Source of the DNA: Filobasidium wieringae
Taxonomy: Eukaryota > Basidiomycota > Tremellomycetes > Filobasidiales > Filobasidiaceae
Assembly (NCBI GenBank): GCA_001600055.1
Contig: BCIV01000004.1
Location: 608,430-672,429, forward strand
Direction: 5' to 3'
DNA length: 64,000 bases
Under the pieces are notes generated by a model. It saw nothing but the letters and a program-made list of their open reading frames with translations. It was not told the origin of the DNA and ran no database searches. Position 1 is the first letter of the stretch. The number at the start of each line of letters is the position of its first letter. Positions 8,768-20,031 of the stretch are shown piece after piece. The translations under genes were made by a program, and so were the position numbers.

Positions 8768-11740
8768 TCGAATGTGCGATTTGTAACAAGGATGAAACAT
8801 CGATCGTCATTGCATAACCTGAGAATTTTGGCTTCGACAACCTTGTTCACGACGCCTGACTTACGAGTCATGAGAAGTTATTAGCGCTCGTTTTTACCTA
8901 GGATCATGCTTCTTTCGGGTCACAATTTGGAAGCCATGCTTGCTTGCTTGACTTCCGCACATCTGATGTGACGAATCGCACGCTAAGGTAGACCCGACGA
9001 GAGAACATATGGTAGATATATATCCTGTGCGCTGCTGCTTTGCTGAATCCCTGTCCTACAGATACACGAATGCTAGCAGGCTAGTCAGTACGTGAGGCAA
9101 CAGCAAACGGACCAGGTTGCAAGATGACATGATCGAAGCGCTTCTCCAAGAACCACGGGCAATAGTATTCCAATAGATAGTGGCCAAGGGATCATCTGTC
9201 AATACTCAAGGTCACCAACTGCACCTTGTTTCCTCTGTCACTATCGTCCTATGGGTTATCGTACCCTTCGAGCACATGGTCAACATATGCAGGAAGATTG
9301 GGCGGGTTCGAGCTACGGGATCGAATTGCTTGCGACCGACATTCACAACGACACTAAGGCTAAGGATTCTCCATAAAAGCCAGGAATCGGAGATCAGGGG
9401 GCAACAACCGATACAAGTGGCAACGATATCGTCACCATATGGGGAATTCAGCAGACTTTGCAGGTAATTCGACCCAAACCAATTGGTGGAGGAAAGGAGT
9501 CGTTATTGTATAGGACTAACGTAAGTCCAATGTAGATGTGATGTCTATATGGATTCGGATCCGTTTAAAGATTGTGATAGACCACTTTTCTAAAGACCCC
9601 ATGAAATCATTTCAGATGTCCTCGCAATTTTCGTACTCCCCACCGGCCTGATCCCTACTGGATCAACCATTCCGATCCTGACCAATATCTTCCCGGTCGC
9701 GCCGTACTGAGCTTTCGACCTATTCATCCCTACCCTTCGATTCATCGATGCACTGCAAACACGACCACCTTAGACGCAATACGACCAATTGCCCTTCTTC
9801 TTCGAGTCAGCATGTTTATATGCGAATGAGAATAAATAGTGAAGTGATCAAGTCTATCAAGCCGTTGATCAAAAGGCTGTATGGGAAATTTCCAACAGTT
9901 CTGCCTTCAATCTACTGAATGTCATAGGACCGACGTACGGCTGAGCGCGCCATTGCTACTGACCACAAGAGCGACTGGAGCCTCGAGGAATGCATATGAA
10001 CTAGATTTCATGACAGAAGCACAATCCTTTACGACCCTGGTTTGCCGGTCTAAGCCATCTCTGTTCCTGCGCATGAGCCATCGCTGATTTTGAACATTGA
10101 CGCGCGTCTTCTCACATCCTGAAATCGCAGTTTCACATACAAAACCCGGGTCTTTCAAAGCCCGCCAAGCGAACTGTGTATCCAAAGATTTTTGAGGCGT
10201 CCAGGAGTTGGGTCCGGATCTGCGGGACAATTGAATTACGATTGTGCAGGACCCCCTGTTACGATCATGATTAGGGGCAGATCTGAAATCCGCTACTGAT
10301 CAACAAGTAGGAACGCTTGATGGGAATGATAGAAAAGCAATTTCGTACGAAAGGGTCGAGAGTGGAGTCGAACCCTACTGAAGCTTGGGTTAGAATTGGC
10401 TGACGCTTCGTCCAAAAGTGTTTGAACTGAAATCCTTTCGTAAAACCAAGATGTCTACTGATATACTGGTAAGCTGATGGTCTACCGGCCTTCTCAAGTC
10501 AATTTAATAGGCTCCCGAACTACATGATTCTTCGACTCGGCACTTTTGAGCTACTATCGTCCATTCTTCATGACCGAATATATAGGGGCAACTTCGAGCC
10601 AGAACTAACCCAAGGAGAACGTGAAGTGTCATTCATTCTTATCCGTCATTCCATCCCTTTCGACCCTCGAGTGACTATGTCGGCGACACTATCGTTCTCA
10701 GGCGACTGGATCTGAACGTGCCTGCTCTGCTTGTCATCTCGCTCTGGTGCAAGGACAAACGCAGCTCGACCAGTCAACCATGCGAAACTCTCACACTATG
10801 TCCTGACAAGCTTATCTATACGATCTGGATGGTGAGCGAGTAGCCGGGTCGTGTTACATACAGGATCAAATATAAACTGCAGAACCTTTTGTTTGCATCA
10901 CTCTAGGAAGAAAATGAACAACTAAACATCACCCCAGTCTGACCCGATGGGTATGCGTCACCTATTATCACATCGCGAACCAACTCGTCCTATTCTTCCA
11001 CCGGACCTCACTTCCTCACTTCCATTTCATCTTCTTCAACATCTACCGAACGATCCGGACCAGACGTAACCAATTTTCAAGGAATGGATAGCACACTTTG
11101 TCAGGAAGAATGTATCATTGAATGATTCGGGTGGTTCACTGACTAACAGAGTCAGGTCGTGTATTCATCATGAGCACAATGTGAGGGTGTACGATTTCGC
11201 TGTGATCGATGTTGATGACATGTAACATGTAGATTGTATAATGTCCCTTTGCATTCTGCTAGATCGTCTCCAGCCTCTGGACGCACGTTTTCCTCGCGGA
11301 TCATCGATTGTTCTATCGAACGGGCATGACGAACATCATCTGGCGATCATCGCTGATCTTTCTCGTCATCCATACGACCAAGTACATGTAGTATATACAC
11401 ATGTTGTAGAATAGGACGACAAAAGACTGATCAACTTCTTACATAATGATTCTGATCAGGCGTGATCATCATCAGCATCTATACAGTGCGAACTCTATTC
11501 AGACGAATCGGTTGGAAAGTACTCTGAGAAGGTTGAGCCGGTGAAGGCGGGAGCCCGGAAAGCGTACCTGGGCGGGTTCGTTAGCTACCGGCGAACCAGG
11601 GTTGGAATTGATGCACCGGTTCGCTCTCGATCCTCTTCGAATAGCTCTGAACGAGTTACTCGCCGCTACTTACAACTCAACGCGAATTTCAGAATAGTAA
11701 ATTGCCGAGCTGGTAGACGTCTGTGACATGAAGAAGGACA
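8768..11740. other. Gene-poor region, about 3 kb
   Basis: No intact gene can be assigned. Short frames occur (for example 9180-9467 and 10524-10715) but show no family motif. On the plus strand, isolated hydrophobic or basic segments at about 10937-11070 (FHFIFFNIYRTIRTRR), 11262-11380 (HVFLADHRLFY, SSLIFLVIHTTK) and 11455-11527 (GVIIISIYTVRTLFRRIGW, stop) look like exons of a multi-pass membrane protein. I could not connect them into one frame with convincing splice sites. The region may hold a decayed or rapidly evolving gene. Confidence 0.3.
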
Positions 11741-11941
11741 GGTGTCCACTTGCATCGATAGTATGGCCAGTCCCGGCAAACGGAAGACAACACACAGTCA
11801 CGACAACTATACCAAGCACCCATCCAACCCCCAATCCCCACTCCCTACTCCCCAATCCCCAATCCCCGCGCCACCCGCGCCACCCGCGCTCATCACAAAT
11901 CTCAAAGCAAAAAACCGTCCCATCCACCCGCCCGAAAAGTG

Positions 11942-13402
11942 TTATACAGTCCCATACCCCCTCCCCCCCCTCGTTTTCCCGTGCGGTCCTCCTTTCCGGG
12001 CACGTCGGATCCACTGCCATACCCCGACCAGGCGGGTCCGACCCGATCGCGCCGGCTGGGGGATGATCCGTTCGTCCTCATCATCCTCATCATCCTCGTC
12101 GTCCCCATCGTCGCCCTCGTCGTCGTCCTCGTCGTCGTCCAGATCTAGGCGATCCCCCGACCGACCCCCCCGCGCACGGAGGGACAGGGTGGAAGTCTTG
12201 CGTTCGATCCGGGTGGAGAGGGGGAGGGGGAGGTCGATTATCTCGTCCGGGTCCGAGGATGAGGATGAGGAGAGGGAGGGGGAAAGGGAGAGGGTATCGG
12301 ATTCAGATTCAGATTGGTGGTCGTGCTCGTGCTCATGCTCGTGGTCGTGATTAAATTGGAGGTTGAGGCGGGAGGTGAGGTTGGGGTTAGGGTTGGGGTG
12401 TTCGTTATTGTCGTCATGGTCTTGATCATCATCATCGTCGTTGTAGTCGTTATCGTCGTTATCGTCATCATCTCGATCGTTATGGTATCGGGTATATCGG
12501 GTATCTCCATCTCCACCATCCTCATCAGTCCCATCCTCCCCCCTGGCTCTTAAAGTCGAAGACGGAGCGAGAAAAACATCCTCCCCCACCCACTTGATGT
12601 GCGTCCTCCTTCGTCCGGTCCCTGCTCGTTCTTGTGCGTCTGGTCTGTCTTCCCTGTCTGGTTCGTGTGGTTCGTGTGGTTCGTGTGGGGCGTCTTGCTC
12701 GGACCCTATCTGCTCCACCTGATCGAACTGAACATCGTCCCCCCTTACACGACCGGTCCGTGATGGGAAAGACCGGAGGACGGGGTTGAGTGAGTAGAGG
12801 GAGAGGATGTAGCTCGTCTATCAATCGAGTTTCGGGTGTGGGGTTGGGGGTTAGGTATCATGATTTGGGATTTCAAGATCTGGGATTTGGGAGTTGGGGT
12901 AGGACTTACGTATTCTAGGGAGACGAGGATGATTTGCTTTTAGGTGGAAGTGATCGGAGTGGGGAGGGGGGTCAGGATGGGTTCGATAATGACAACAAAC
13001 GAATGGCAGACTCACGAGTCCCAAGAAAACTTTCCTCGAACCCACCCAACCCAACCCTTCATCCCCCCTCAACCTCCCCTGCAGCGTCCCACCATCACCC
13101 CGACCGGTGCTTGATCCGGGATAAAACACCCCCAAGTTGATCTCCCAGAGCACCCCCAGCCCCGTCCCGCAGAACCCCAGTACTACCGCCAGTCCCACTC
13201 GACGGGTCCAGTTCCGGCCCAGACTGAGGAGGAGGAGGGTGATGCTGCGTAGGTAAGCGAGGAGTACCAGTTGAGGGAGTTTCGTCGTGCGCCGGGAGTC
13301 GGGGTTGGGCCGGGAGGGGAGGATGAGGGAGGTGGAGATGAGGGTGTAGATGAGGTCTAGGGATGAGATGATCGTGAGGGGGATTGGACGGGATGGTCGC
13401 AT
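11942..13402 (-). CDS. Predicted multi-pass membrane protein with acidic low-complexity tail
   Basis: Three exons on the minus strand: 13016-13402, a 27-nt exon 12910-12936, and 11942-12817. The start ATG is at 13400-13402. The first about 150 residues contain hydrophobic segments (LTIISSLDLIYTLISTSLIL, LVLLAYLRSITLLLLSLG, VGLAVVLGFCGTGLGVLWEI). The small exon adds QIILVSLEY, leading into TSYILSLYSLNPVL. This is the layout of a four- or five-span N-terminal membrane domain, as in ABC exporter TMD0 regions, but no ABC domain follows. The rest, about 290 residues, is extremely rich in Asp, Glu, Ser and His, including HEHEHEHDH and long Asp runs, ending in a basic RRARKGG segment. Function unknown. 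The start lies 236 bp from the divergent ZNHIT2-like gene. Confidence 0.6.
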
Positions 13403-13638
13403 GCTTTCGTTGAGGTCGAGGTTGGAGATCGAGGTCGATGAATGATGAGATTCGATTGATCAGAAGGAAATCGACTTGATCGACATGGGAATTCAAGGTT
13501 TCCGCGTTTATTTTATAGAGATTGTTATCTTTTATCATGACTAATCACATGAAAATCTCATCATTTCCCAGTTATAACAACCTCGAAACTGTCAACCACG
13601 ACCTCTCTTCCACTTTGCTCTTCCCCGAATCCGCCGAA

Positions 13639-14595
13639 ATGTCCGCACTCCACCTAAACAAACGTCGGCCCATCACTCTCCCATTCAGTTCGAACAGAGT
13701 AGCACGGTCGAATCAGGTAGAACAGACCGACTGTGGCATGTCAGTAAGCCCAACCCCCGTCTCTGCTCGCACCGTCGACCCGCTCAATAGACGTGTGGTA
13801 ATCGTACTGACCGTTGCGTTCCACTTGGACTGCTTCTCAGATGCAAACGGAGGAAAAGCAAATACGTTTGTCCGAGATGTAACGTCTTCTACTGTTCCCT
13901 GGATTGTTTCCGATCACCCGTCAGTCATTCCTCTGACACTCCAACCCTGACCCCCACCCTGACCCTGACCTTGGCCCCGACCCCGACCCCGACCCCGACT
14001 CGGACTACCAGACCCACACCCAATGCTCCGAACCATTCTACGCCTCCTCCATAAGAGAATCGATAGGTTCTTTACCGGACAAGACGGTCGAGGAGAAGAA
14101 AGGGATGTTGAGGATCTTGGAACGGTTTGAGCGGGGCGATGGTGATCAGTCCGCTCAGTACCAGGATGAAAACGAGGGCGAGGGTGAGGGTGAGCGTGGA
14201 GAGCGAGGGATGGGGACGTTCTTGAGATCCGTTCACGATGATCAAGACGACGACGATGACGATGAAGAAGAAGAAGAAGAGTATCAAACCCTGCTCCAAA
14301 ACATGCAAGGGATCGATCTAGGTCAGTCTAGTCCCATTCCTTCCCATCCCCTTCCCTTCCTTTCCCATCCTCCCCTCCTCCCATCCCATTCTTTTCTCCC
14401 CTCCCTTCCCTTCCCCTCCTTTTCCCAACTCGAACTAACCCCAACTGACCCAATTCATTACGCTCAGACGAAATCCCCCCCAAAGACCTCTTCGCGCTCC
14501 TCCCTCCGTCACACCGTCGACGGTTCTTGGCTCAGTTGGAAGGGATGGATACGGGTTCTCTGCACGTGGATGGGGATGAGAGCGGGGATCGGACA

Positions 14596-14628
<33 letters not shown>

Positions 14629-15736
14629 GGAATAAGCGGAAGGGGACGGGGAAGGGGTTGGTGGATCCCCCCTGTCTCTCGGGACGAAGGAGAAGACCAC
14701 GACCAAACCTCTCAAAACACCTCTCCAACCAATTCTCTCGAAAAACAACCACCACCACCACCACAACAACCACCACAACCACTACAACAACCACAACCAA
14801 AACAACCACACCCCTCTCCCCCCAGCCCCTGCCCAACCGCACTAGACCCAACCCTAACCCCCCTCCCCCGTGTGAGCGAGGAAGTAGCGCATGGGTTGAG
14901 GTATAACATCTTGGCCGTCTCGTCAGTACCCCGTTTTTACTCGTTCCTTGTTCTGCGGTGTTGGGGGCGGGGTCGAGATGAGATGAGATGGAAATGCACG
15001 ATGGCTGATAAATTCGCCCGTGGTTATAGTCTGGGATATATCTTGCTCTTGAAACGATCCGATACGGGTTGGGGGACGTTACAGGGTCTCATCGTCGCCT
15101 CCTCCTCCTCCTCCGGCGGTTCTATGGAACCCACGATCGAAGCATTGGAATCCACGCTCCGTACCCTCATCCCATTCCTCTTCGACCCCCAATCGGGTAC
15201 GAAATTGAATTCCGTCCGGCAAGTGTGGGAATCGATCTGGGGTCGTATGGTCAGTCCCCTCTCCTCTTTGTCCCCACCCAAGTCCCCTGTTCATCTCGAT
15301 GTGCGTCCAGACCGGAGAACCCCCCGGACTACTCACGGAGGCCCTAACGGAACTCTGTCGTCATCTCGTCCGACCGAGTTTAGACCTGGACGAGCCGAAC
15401 AGGGTGAATCTGGTCTTTTCCGATATCCACTCGTTCTGTTCCTTCCTCCTAGCGAGAAAAGGGGACCCCACTGGGAAGGAGAAGAGAAGAACGTTGAAGG
15501 CTGGGTCGAAGAAGGTTGTTTTTTATTGTTCTTGCTGGACCGCTCTGGGACGGGAAGGGTGGGAGGGGTTGAGTGGGGAGGTTGAGCGGGAGGTGAGGAG
15601 GTTGGAGGATGAGTTTGGGGATGGGGATGAGGAGGTGGATTTGGATGAGGAGGAGGTGGGCGGGGAGGACAGGTTGAGGGTCGATACGAGTGAGGGCGGG
15701 TTGGGAGGGAGGAGGGGGAGGATGGAGGAGGTGTGA
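13639..15736 (+). CDS. HIT-type zinc finger protein, ZNHIT2-like
   Basis: Start ATG 13639. Exon 1 (13639-13739) joins 13841-13919 and then 14012 onward. The junctions give a HIT zinc finger, CGICKRRKSKYVCPRCN then FYCSLDCFRSP, a further CSEPFY, and EFF-type helices. Downstream come an acidic stretch, LFALLPPSHRRRFLAQLEG, a WW motif (GWWIPP), a segment RYNILAV-SLGYILLLKR interrupted by an intron, and a C-terminal region with VVFYCSCW. This order matches ZNHIT2, a nuclear adaptor linking the R2TP chaperone to snRNP and box C/D snoRNP assembly; BCD1/ZNHIT6 is the alternative. The reading frame carries a GGGCAT hexamer run giving Met-Gly repeats at about 14595-14632 and a Pro/Gln tract near 14745-14815, both absent from the family core. 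Confidence 0.7.
14595..14632 (+). repeat. GGGCAT hexanucleotide repeat in coding sequence
   Basis: About six tandem copies of GGGCAT within the ZNHIT2-like frame, encoding alternating Met and Gly. Confidence 0.85.
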
Positions 15737-15930
15737 CGTGTGGTCTGAACTCTGTTTGAACTCGGTTACGATCAAGCGAGAGCTAAGAGAATGGGGTGCG
15801 TCTGGCCGTCGACGCTGCCGATGGCGAGGTCGAGCGATGTCGACGTCGATGTTCAGTGTCGATGCTATAATAATGTCCAACATGTCCAATGCCCAACGTC
15901 CGATGTCCGATGTCCAACGCTCAACCACCC

Positions 15931-17716
15931 ATGTCTCCGCTCATCATCCTCCTTCGATCCCTCCTCGTCCTCTCCCTCGTCCTTCCCGCCTCGTTACCGT
16001 ACCTCCTCCGTCGACCAGAACTATCAGGCTTGGGCAACTACACGCCCCGAGGACTGATCCATTCCCACTCGATCGGACCTCTCTTGCTCTCCCCCTGGTC
16101 CATCCCCAGTACCGTCCCCGTGACCATCTCCCACCTCACCCAAGCCGTCCTCTTCTCGATCTTACCGTCCGAGGCGATCCCATGCTCGTACGCCTTCGGG
16201 ATCGTCCTCGCCCTGTCCCGAGCCGCGGTGGGGTTCATCATGACCCGTTCGGTCGGTTGGGTCTGGCCCGCCCTGTTCAGCCATTGGGCGCTGTACGAGC
16301 CTTGCTCTGCGTTCGGACCGGGACTGTTGGTCTGGCTCGCATGGAGGGGCGGGACGGGGTCGGGGTCGGGGACCGATCGGACGTCCGCGTCCACGGTCCC
16401 GGTCACGGTCAAGGGGACGAGATGGAACGTTTCTTACGTCCCGTTGCTCGGCTGTGGGTTGTTCTTGCTGGAGAACAGGAGATGGACGTATGGTGGGGCG
16501 CTCGGATTGCATTGGATGGGGAGGATCGGCGGCCGGTGGTGGGTTCGGTCGACGTCGTCGCTCCCCAGTCCGCTCCCCTCGACCGAGGTTCGGTCACCGG
16601 CCGCGTCGACCGGGAATCGGAACCGGAATCGCATGACCGGGCTCATCACCGCGCTCGCCCTTGTGACGTTCCATCTCAACCTCTTCCCTGCCTCCACCCC
16701 TCGTCTCCCCCTCCCCCCTTGCTCCCCTTCCGCCCCCTCCGCCCCTCCCTCACCTCTACTCCAGATCCTCATCCTCTCCTACCCCCGTCCCCCAAACACG
16801 ACAACCTCCATCTCCCTCCTCACCCAAACCCTCGACTCTTTCCTCCCCTTCCAATCCGACCAAATCCACCTGTCCGTATTCACCCACGCCCGCACCCACC
16901 CGGCTTTCGATCACGTGAGCAAGGCGTTCCGGCCGCTAGGAGTGACGTTCGGGGGGGAAGGGGACGAGCATGAGGGGCAGGAGGATGGGCATTATTTACA
17001 TTTGGCCGAGGCGTTTCGGTGGGTACAGGAAGGTATGGTCGTCAGTAGTGATCTGGGTGACGTGAACACAAACATGACGACGACGGCGAGGGCGAGGGCG
17101 AGGGCGGAATGGATCATGCTGGTGGAAGACGATTTCCCCGTCTGCGCTGGGGAACGAGGATGGGAGGTCATACGGACCGTCATGGCCAGGTTGGAACGTG
17201 ATCGACGACGAGGATGGATCGGGAGTGGGTTTGTCGGGACGGGGGGAAGGTGAGTCGTCTCACGTCTCACGTCGGGGCGAAACCCTTTCACTCGCTTACT
17301 CCCTCACCCTGCCACTCTCTCACCTTCTCACGGAAAGCGGGTTGATAATGCATCACACCTACCTCCCCCTCCTGCGTCGTATCCTGCACACCTACTCCTC
17401 CAGCCCCACCCCTTTACCCCCGAACACACGCCGTTCAGCTCCAGACGTCGTCGTACAGGACTATCTCCTCGGTCCGCCCGGTTCTCTCTGCGAGCGTGTG
17501 AAACCCGACGTACCTACCTTGCTCTCCTTCCCACTCCCAGTCTCAGGATCAGAACCGCGGAGACCACGGATGATCGTCTCCTCCCGACTCGTCCTGGATC
17601 ATATCGGGGGTATGGCCACGACCACCCGGGGGAAAACGTTGAACGAGGATAGGTGGAGGTGTGGATGGAGACATCCTTTTCATGGGATGGATGGGGTTGG
17701 GGTGGTCGTCGTTTGA
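15931..17716 (+). CDS. Putative membrane-anchored glycosyltransferase (PGAP4-like)
   Basis: Start chosen at ATG 15931, directly before a hydrophobic MSPLIILLRSLLVLSLVLP; upstream in-frame ATGs at 15889 and 15910 sit in an imperfect ATGTCCAA-type tandem. The N-terminal half has several hydrophobic segments. After about residue 260 comes LQILILSYPRPPNTTTSIS, then QTLDSFLPFQSDQIHL, and a GT-A style motif WIMLVEDDFPVC. After one intron (about 17255-17332) follow GLIMHHTYLPLLRRIL and DVVVQDYLLG. The EDD motif with a following Ser/Gly-rich acceptor segment resembles the PGAP4/TMEM246 group, Golgi enzymes that modify GPI anchors. The call is by architecture only. An Ala/Arg repeat (ARARARAR) from GAGGGC units interrupts the catalytic half just before the EDD motif. 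Predicted Golgi membrane enzyme. Confidence 0.45.
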
Positions 17717-18639
17717 TACGGTAGGATATAGGTCTGAGGGATACGAGGGATGTGGTCGATGTGGGATATGGGATGTAGCGACGATGTCTACGTACGAGGC
17801 GTTGCTAGTTGCCTAGTAGTTGCTAGCTCGGGGTCGGTTGATTCCAGATTCCAGATTCCCTCCGCGCGCCAAGTCGCATCGCATCGCATCTTGTACAGCC
17901 TGAACCACATGTCACTCGCTCCCAGTACACTCTCACTGTCAACGTCACTGCCACCACTGCCACTCGTCCAAGCTGAGGTAACATTACCTCCGACATCCAA
18001 GCGCTACCTTGGAACTCGGAAGAGATCCCCTCGTCGTCCAGGCCACACGCTCTAAAAAGCTGTGCGTCGGTTCAGTTCCGGGAAACGGATGGATCTACAT
18101 GGACGATCCACCATCCACACCATGGAACATCACTCATCATGCTCATCGCTCATCACGACTCATGACTCATTCGGCTGTACCACACTCCCATGTCCGTACC
18201 GAAGACCCCGCTAGCGTACAACTAGGTCGACGACAATCTCTCCCGGCTCCGAGACATCCCTCGTCAACCGAACGAGGTCTCTCCTATTCCTCCTCGCTGT
18301 ACCGCCCGAACCTTGCTCTACACTACTTCGGACCGGATGGGACAGAACGTAGAACATAAAACCCGATAGCTTGGCGGTGTACTCGTATACCGCTCCAGTC
18401 GACCCCTGCTTCGTTCGTTGGGTGTACGTACAGTGTACACTGCTTTGGGTTGCACGGGATGAGATGGATGGTACAGTCTGCACAGGTTGCACAAGATACC
18501 AGGTTGCACAGGTTTCGCTCGTTGTGGAGTTGACGGGGGAGATGGGAGAGCCAAGCATGAGGGGAGGGGGGGGGGGTTGGCTGTGCGGCCTAGATGATGG
18601 GTGATGGGTGATGACGAACGTATTGGGCTTTGGGAACGA
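17717..18639. other. Intergenic upstream of CE4 gene
   Basis: No gene seen. A minus-strand frame at 18211-18708 is low-complexity and overlaps the deacetylase promoter, so it is not accepted. Short CATCGCATCGCATC and CTCATCA-type repeats are present. Confidence 0.4.
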
Positions 18640-18646
18640 TATATAA
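18640..18646 (+). promoter_or_regulatory. TATA box of CE4 gene
   Basis: TATATAA lies 109 bases before the ATG of the deacetylase gene, followed by a C/A-rich leader. Spacing is normal for a fungal TATA promoter. Confidence 0.55.
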
Positions 18647-18754
18647 CCATCTTCCAACAAGGGGATCAAGGGATGGACTCTCTTCCCTCTTCCCTCGATC
18701 CGTACCAACGCCCAACCACCTCATAATCAACCACCCCACACCCAACCCTTCCAA

Positions 18755-19777
18755 ATGCTCAAGCACCTCCTCCCCCTCCTCCCCCTCCTCGCCCTGACCT
18801 CGGCCGCCCCGGCTCAACTCCAGAAACGGGCTGACGAGATCGGTATAATCCGGGACTGCCTCGCTCCCAATACCATCGCCATCACCTTTGACGACGGTCC
18901 GTTTCAGTACGATTCCGATCTCCTCACCACGCTTCGGAACGCGGGGGGGAGCAAGGGCACGTTTTTCGTCAATGGGAATAATTATGGGTGTATTTATGAT
19001 TATGCGGATGATCTGTGAGTCGAGACGCGGAGAGAGCGGTGTCGAGGGCGTTATCGAGAGCGTGGGGGGGGACTGATTACTGGGTTCCCGACGGCATGGT
19101 TGGGATAGGAGGAAGATCTCCGCTGAAGGGCATACGATCGGTTCACACACCTGGTCACACAAAGACCTATCCACTTTGAGCTGGGATGAACTGTACGTCC
19201 TCCTCTCCCATCTCCCATCTCCTCCCCGCTGACCCATCCCCCATCCCCTATCCCCCCCTTCCCCTGCCCCGCTCGCCCAACAGGCACGACGAATTCTACA
19301 AACTAGAACTCGCCCTGACCCGTATCCTCGGCCTCAAGCCCAAATACTTCCGCCCACCGTACGGCAGCTACAACTCCCAGGTCCTCGCCGTCGCCGCCCA
19401 GAGGGGGTATACGAAGATGATCCTCTGGAACGAAGACACTTTGGACGCCAGTGGGGCCAGTACGGCGGATAGTAAGCGGGTTTACGATCGGCTGGGGGGG
19501 CAGGGACAGGGACAGGGGGGGAGGATCGTCTTGAATCACAGCGTCCTTTCCGGAAGTGAGTCCCGAGTGCGGTATTCCGTTTTGAAACATCCAGGACTGA
19601 TCGTCTTTCACCTCTCTCACTTCTAATTCAGCCGTGTACGACGTCATCCCCCACGCTCTAGGGGCGACGGCTTCCCTCAGTAAAGTCTCGGTGGATACTT
19701 GTCTCGGGGATCAGGGCGAGTGGCCTTACTACTACATCCAAGAGCCCGGTCAGAGGGACGGGTCTTGGACTTGTTAG
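18755..19777 (+). CDS. Secreted polysaccharide (chitin) deacetylase, CE4 family
   Basis: Removes N-acetyl groups from chitin-type polymers at the cell surface. Start ATG 18755 opens a clear signal peptide (MLKHLLPLLPLLALTSAAPA) followed by a Lys-Arg, a likely Kex2 site. Four exons carry the NodB motifs in order: ITFDDGPF (motif 1, catalytic base and metal Asp), HTIGSHTWSH (motif 2, metal His pair), YFRPPYGSYN (motif 3), WNEDTLD (motif 4) and IVLNHS (motif 5, catalytic His). All key residues are present. The C-terminus (WPYYYIQEPGQRDGSWTC) has no GPI signal or Ser/Thr-rich anchor region, so a soluble enzyme is likely. About 250 residues, compact for the family. A short Gly-Gln repeat precedes motif 5. 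Confidence 0.85.
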
Positions 19778-20031
19778 GATGGAAGGGATGGGGATCAGTA
19801 GTATGGCTTGTGTCTTGAATGTGTTGTGTTGGTGTTATAATTCGTCGTTACTACTGGTATATCGTATGAAATGTCTTTGCCCGCTGTTCGCGCTGTGACG
19901 GCCTGACCCGCGATCGAACGAGCGATGCGCGAAGATGATCTCATCCGATACGTTCACATCGCTCACACACCTATCGATCTCACCTTGCACCCTTTCAATC
20001 CTACACACACCCCGCCAGCGACCATCCCTCA

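Noticed and set aside
10343..10442. tRNA-like segment with GTTCGACTCC and paired TACGAAAGG / CCTTTCGTA ends
   Set aside because: The T stem does not pair (TAGGG against CCACT) and no anticodon arm fits; probably a chance inverted repeat.
12238..12534. Met/Thr-rich and Val/Ile-rich frames around 12.2-12.5 kb
   Set aside because: Shadows of the Asp/Glu/His-coding repeat tract read in other frames.
14509..14851. Val- and Trp-rich minus-strand frames opposite the ZNHIT2-like gene
   Set aside because: Antisense of the Pro/Gln (CCA, CAA) repeat; no biological features.
18211..18708. 165-codon minus-strand frame upstream of the deacetylase gene
   Set aside because: Low-complexity Pro/Thr/Arg-rich peptide without splice or family support; it overlaps the TATA box of the CE4 gene.
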